A program made the translations under genes and the position numbers. A stretch of 17,709 bases of DNA from CAYOKT01 sp964404605. Its GTDB lineage: Bacteria > Electryoneota > Electryoneia > Electryoneales > Electryoneaceae. Numbering within the stretch: the first letter of the stretch is position 1; each line of letters starts with the position of its first letter. The stretch covers positions 1 through 17,709 of the forward strand of contig CAYOKT010000060.1 in the NCBI GenBank assembly GCA_964404605.1, in the 5' to 3' direction. The notes beneath the pieces are model-generated. The model was not told the DNA's origin and ran no database searches. It saw only the letters and a list, made by a program, of their open reading frames with translations. Shown here one piece after another: positions 14,901-17,709 of this stretch.

Positions 14901-15623
14901 CGGAATCACCGCGAGCAGGTGAACGGGACCAGCGCGAAGACCACGTTCTATCTCTTCCGGGAGGGGAGGAACATCCAGCGATTGGATCTGCCCAACTGGA
15001 ACCTGCGATGGAGCGGACTCGAGCAGATCGGCCCCCTCTCCCTGGTGGCGACCTCCATCAGCCTCGATCATGCCTACAACGGCAACTTCAGCGAGGACTG
15101 GACGGAGCTGGAACGGGCCGGGGTGAAGGTGCAGTCGATCAATCGACGCCTGTACGACAAGAGCTTCAACCCCCTGCTCGGGTTCAACATCGGGTGGAAG
15201 TACGGCATTTCGACGACGATCCGTTTCAACTGGTCGCAGCGGGTCAGCGAGGACCCGAGGAACGATTCGAAGTCGCGCGACACGAACAGCTCCCTCTCCT
15301 TCAGCGCCACCTACACGAGGAAAGCCGGCTTCCGGATTCCGCTGCCCATCTGGCCGTTCAAGAACCGCCGCTTCAAGAATGAGACCACCTTCACCCTCGC
15401 CTTCGACAGGACGACGGTGCTGAAGGAGATCCAGCAGCGGGATCTCGACTTCGAGCAGACCGGCGAGCAGTTGAACTGGTCGTTGACGCCGTCCATCCGG
15501 TACACCTTCTCGCGGACGGTGACCGGCGGGGCGCGGTACAAGTACGGCGTGACGAAGAGCTCGACCTTCACCACGCGTTACCAGGAGTTCGGGATCAATG
15601 TGAACATCGCCATCCGGGGGTGA
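8943..15623 (+). CDS. sprA: SprA/Sov-family outer-membrane translocon of type IX secretion
   Basis: In Flavobacterium johnsoniae and Porphyromonas gingivalis, SprA/Sov is the giant beta-barrel through which type IX secretion substrates cross the outer membrane. This 2226-residue protein has the family's size. Residues 1-35 are a basic, hydrophobic signal peptide (cleavage likely at AFA-QF). The N-terminal third holds repeated beta segments (FRIKSKTFRRIFGGDRVGL, GNISLTLPGTQLATFSGQNK). The hallmark GVAYIDDFEAARRSVPLS is at about 796-813. Acidic loops follow that resemble calcium-binding repeats (DLNGDGEQEPDEP 1016-1028, DLNGDNSLN 1063-1071). The C-terminal half is dense in amphipathic strands (SFSWRINFSKKK, FNASYNPDLVPWFSTDFSYR, RYTFSRTVTGGARYKYGVTK). 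A Gly/Pro/Arg-rich insert at about 1844-1898 is probably a disordered loop. The ATG at 8943 gives the best signal peptide. An ATG at 9009 would remove most of it. No other type IX genes are in the window. Confidence 0.9.
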   Translation: MRPLRKRSKGRGGRFAARWFLAMVCIAAAPALAFAQFGLTLKGTIPGEFDPEADLRAPKPLCLYGSDSLAALNHEALLFRIETELDTSTGYYVSRRLLFGQPYGHERVFTREQYRDYTIERQRRKRLAEKFEEGFLNPPEKEGGGAIEIQVPFRIKSKTFRRIFGGDRVGLRVTGNISIDGSLRRENSDQVITTRTDQTNTNFKIDQTQQFHIVGKVGDKVSVEIDQNSERVFDFENSVRLEYQGEEDEVIQSIEAGNISLTLPGTQLATFSGQNKGLFGFKTLSKIGPLSFTAIASLQKGEKNKKTFKAGSEQQTYEIDDLDYVKNQYFFLDYAFRDAYPRFTNNYERIPAPVSIERIEVYRSIPSIPAGTNQVFYEGIAYFDPPVLSGSSQDVLQPFFEEYEGSDSLQSEKTVDKAFFERLTEGEDYSWQQNLGFIRLNYPAGDDQVIAVAFKLTTPFPGDPSGRTQWGVLDPTGTRIILKMVKPRNPVPTDTTWNLSWKHVYWVGTTNLSPDDFDLKLIRVTDRKDVAPNGKSWLEVFGLDTRSRDGSTAPDGIIDPFFVDYGYGEIAFPDLRPFDPAGYEVGGELKRSDLDTLVNPDIYDRVETRNVIIQSNFALEATYSKTSAQVFLEFNVLEGSEEVFLNGRQLKKDVDYIIDYLSGQVTILNQEAFAPNANLEINYESGAVFQLDKRTMLGFRVEYALWEDSFIGGTFLYFNEKPLDKRVKVGSEPLRNTIWDMNARLRFRPYFMTRMVNALPLIDTDEPSELTFEGEVAQVFPNPNSLNNDATGDPEGVAYIDDFEAARRSVPLSVMRRSWYPASHPLRIPEGNNPDLYNEDDWRGRIFWYNPYQQVPIKEIWPNREVNSKVANSVHVLTLEYDPRVNNFRRGDILPEKTWNGVMRHLSAGFSSQIQTTKFIEIWMKWTGGGPDATFYLDMGQISEDVIPNGKLNTEDKPLFGTGPGNGVLDEGEDLGLDGIAKPDPPWRKGAGRTAEPWLADEEGYDYASKQYDWWDLNGDGEQEPDEPFSTDNYSYERGSYEKVNGSEGNANDEGGRFPDTEDLNGDNSLNTSNNFFRYRFRLASPEDSIKYIRGGQDNPSGWRLIRIPIEEPFQSVNKPEITQVEAVRLWFTGADAYTVAQIAQLELVGNEWVEDPIIDPVSGDTLIYVTAATINTFDNPEDYDPPPGVAGEVDPITDIRSKEQSLVLELLDMPRATEGQLIKSLRRGQDLREYKRLKMFVHGGGRNPQSLADHDIEMFLRFGSGMSGANIGYYEYSQRLSPGWGGNEIDIDLDQLTALKQRMRSGGESFQVLPDGDVMKIVGNPTLGNVTTYAIGIRNVGRDIRKDDGIEVWVDELRLSGIRKEPGLAMRSSLSAKFADFMDMRLDLSQSDAEFHSVDRRYGSTESKIDATLNGKISLGKMFNPQWGINLPLSGNVKSTLKIPKYTENNGDVRTSAVADPDRINIWKRFPEMAFEKSVYRDRYLADENGNPVIDSLTGRPRQDPEAWGVDSLFSTTQTFSWRINFSKKKTSPNWLVKYTLDKLSANFDHAENFNSSINYQYQKRITQGAKLSYSLPFEQSEIRIFRWAEKVPLVGTKLAGSLFNYKPTRLAFNIEGTETRRSEKARNSFERPSYELGLTRSVATGFRPFQHLSFDYSYNIQSQHVREDSTRQLILFNDQPETEKEKTYPPGTDPDTILAHTIAALQDPAIGGVSGAALADSAGWLLAGGTSPREVLDFLFTEIDRDAFLSAQPIKRPWRIAGPGDPRFQGIFWQGLNLPFVDTRKAKTFNASYNPDLVPWFSTDFSYRGGYNWVWNGFTYSGRSVNSNGALNAGFVLRLRQLLPRAGGRGSAGSRPRVPGGEGFGTEPGGRGRERPGEVNPEAAGEKPGPAPPNPLTLLTGLARKLQDIRLDYSQTLTFQNPTVEDGIASLPYQLGLTGDPGLDEIPGFTAVRSSQRADDFRLRTGLDVSSRVSTTFDYSLRFTRNHREQVNGTSAKTTFYLFREGRNIQRLDLPNWNLRWSGLEQIGPLSLVATSISLDHAYNGNFSEDWTELERAGVKVQSINRRLYDKSFNPLLGFNIGWKYGISTTIRFNWSQRVSEDPRNDSKSRDTNSSLSFSATYTRKAGFRIPLPIWPFKNRRFKNETTFTLAFDRTTVLKEIQQRDLDFEQTGEQLNWSLTPSIRYTFSRTVTGGARYKYGVTKSSTFTTRYQEFGINVNIAIRG

Positions 15624-15627
15624 GGGA

Positions 15628-15661
15628 CTCGTGGATCGATTCAGGTGAATCGGTCCACGAG
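15628..15661. repeat. Palindromic element A (end of sprA)
   Basis: CTCGTGGATCGATTCA (15628-15643) is followed, after GG, by its near-perfect inverse TGAATCGGTCCACGAG (15646-15661), with one T-G wobble. It starts five bases after the sprA stop and may act as its terminator or an mRNA 3' end stabiliser, though no T-tract follows. It is matched by element B at 15880-15910 in opposite orientation. Confidence 0.8.
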
Positions 15662-15748
15662 GTGCAGGCGGGATGGCCCGGACGGCATCCTGCGGGGGGT
15701 GATTCCGGTCACGGAGCCCGGGTGATGACGGCGACGGGACCGGGGTAC

Positions 15749-15778
15749 GGAAATCCCAAATTTCCAATGTATATTTCC
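15749..15778 (+). promoter_or_regulatory. Possible glmS promoter with overlapping dyad
   Basis: An isolated AT-rich patch carries TATATT (15770-15775), a good -10 box, but no recognisable -35 box. Just upstream GGAAAT (15749-15754) and ATTTCC (15760-15765) form a six-base dyad, and ATTTCC recurs at 15773-15778 over the -10 box. An activator- or repressor-dependent promoter is possible. The leader would be about 144 nt and would include element B. Confidence 0.35.
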
Positions 15779-15879
15779 ACGCCGGGAGGACCGGGAGCTC
15801 TGTTTTCGGGAGTGGACCGGCGGTATCATCTCCACGGCGGCGGTCCGGATCGGCCGGCGGTTGAACGGCGGGGACAACA

Positions 15880-15910
15880 GTGGACCGGTTCACCTGAATC
15901 GATCCGCGAG
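15880..15910. repeat. Palindromic element B (upstream of glmS)
   Basis: The reverse complement of this 31-bp stretch matches the first 31 bases of element A at 29 positions. It is itself an imperfect palindrome (GGACCGGTTCA against TGAATCGATCC, mismatches as wobble pairs). It ends just before the glmS ribosome site (AGGGA 15916-15920), so as RNA it would fold immediately upstream of the start. Confidence 0.8.
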
Positions 15911-15925
15911 GGGATAGGGAAGATC

Positions 15926-17709
<1,784 letters not shown>

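Larger units (their letters stand above)
15624..15925. other. 302-bp intergenic region sprA-glmS
   Basis: No gene is seen. The region is bounded by the inverted elements A and B. Between them are a bulged GC hairpin near 15664-15693, the AT-rich promoter candidate, and a GTGGACCGG at 15812-15820 that repeats the start of element B. Because A and B are complementary over 29 of 31 bases, the whole spacer could form a large loop closed by a long stem if transcribed as one RNA. Confidence 0.5.

Overview
The window is a strongly GC-rich bacterial chromosome segment with one conspicuous AT-rich island at its left end (about 230-870). The best taxonomic clue is a 2226-residue SprA/Sov-type outer-membrane protein (8943-15623), the translocon of the type IX secretion system. 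That system is typical of the Fibrobacterota-Chlorobiota-Bacteroidota (FCB) superphylum. Together with the high GC and Lys/Ala/Pro-rich tails, this suggests a GC-rich FCB-affiliated lineage rather than a classical low-GC Bacteroidota. That placement is inference. A 100-N gap flanked by an exact 55-bp duplication shows the sequence is a short-read draft assembly, plausibly metagenomic.

Left part, 1-3044, minus strand. A GC-rich non-coding edge carries direct repeats and a 20-bp perfect palindrome. Next to it is an AT-rich orphan gene of unknown function with its own AT-rich promoter. Then come queA (queuosine biosynthesis) and ruvB (Holliday-junction branch migration), in the order ruvB-queA. 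The familiar ruvC/ruvA upstream and tgt downstream are absent from their usual positions.

Centre, 3371-8836, plus strand. A TrmJ-like SPOUT tRNA methyltransferase is split by the artefactual gap but reads through in one frame when the duplicated 55 bp is collapsed. It overlaps (ATGA) an exported PEGA-domain protein with a probable outer-membrane barrel. A lipoprotein follows, preceded by a near-consensus sigma-54 (-24/-12) promoter, phased upstream repeats and a second sigma-70-like promoter, and followed by a clear hairpin terminator. Next is a NYN (LabA-like) ribonuclease-fold protein with an OST-HTH/LOTUS-like domain and a long basic tail. Its roughly 200-nt leader contains mutually exclusive pairings.

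Right part, 8943-17709. The giant sprA homologue is followed by a 302-bp intergenic region bounded by two inverted copies of a palindromic 31-bp element. Then glmS (glucosamine-6-phosphate synthase) runs off the window about 15 codons before its expected end.

Functionally, several genes concern the envelope (PEGA/barrel protein, lipoprotein, SprA, and GlmS, which supplies amino sugars for peptidoglycan and lipopolysaccharide). The rest are tRNA modification or recombination housekeeping genes. I did not find a CRISPR array, rRNA, tRNA, transposase or recognisable defence operon. The least explained parts are the AT-rich island, the sigma-54-controlled lipoprotein, the NYN leader and the paired palindromes upstream of glmS.
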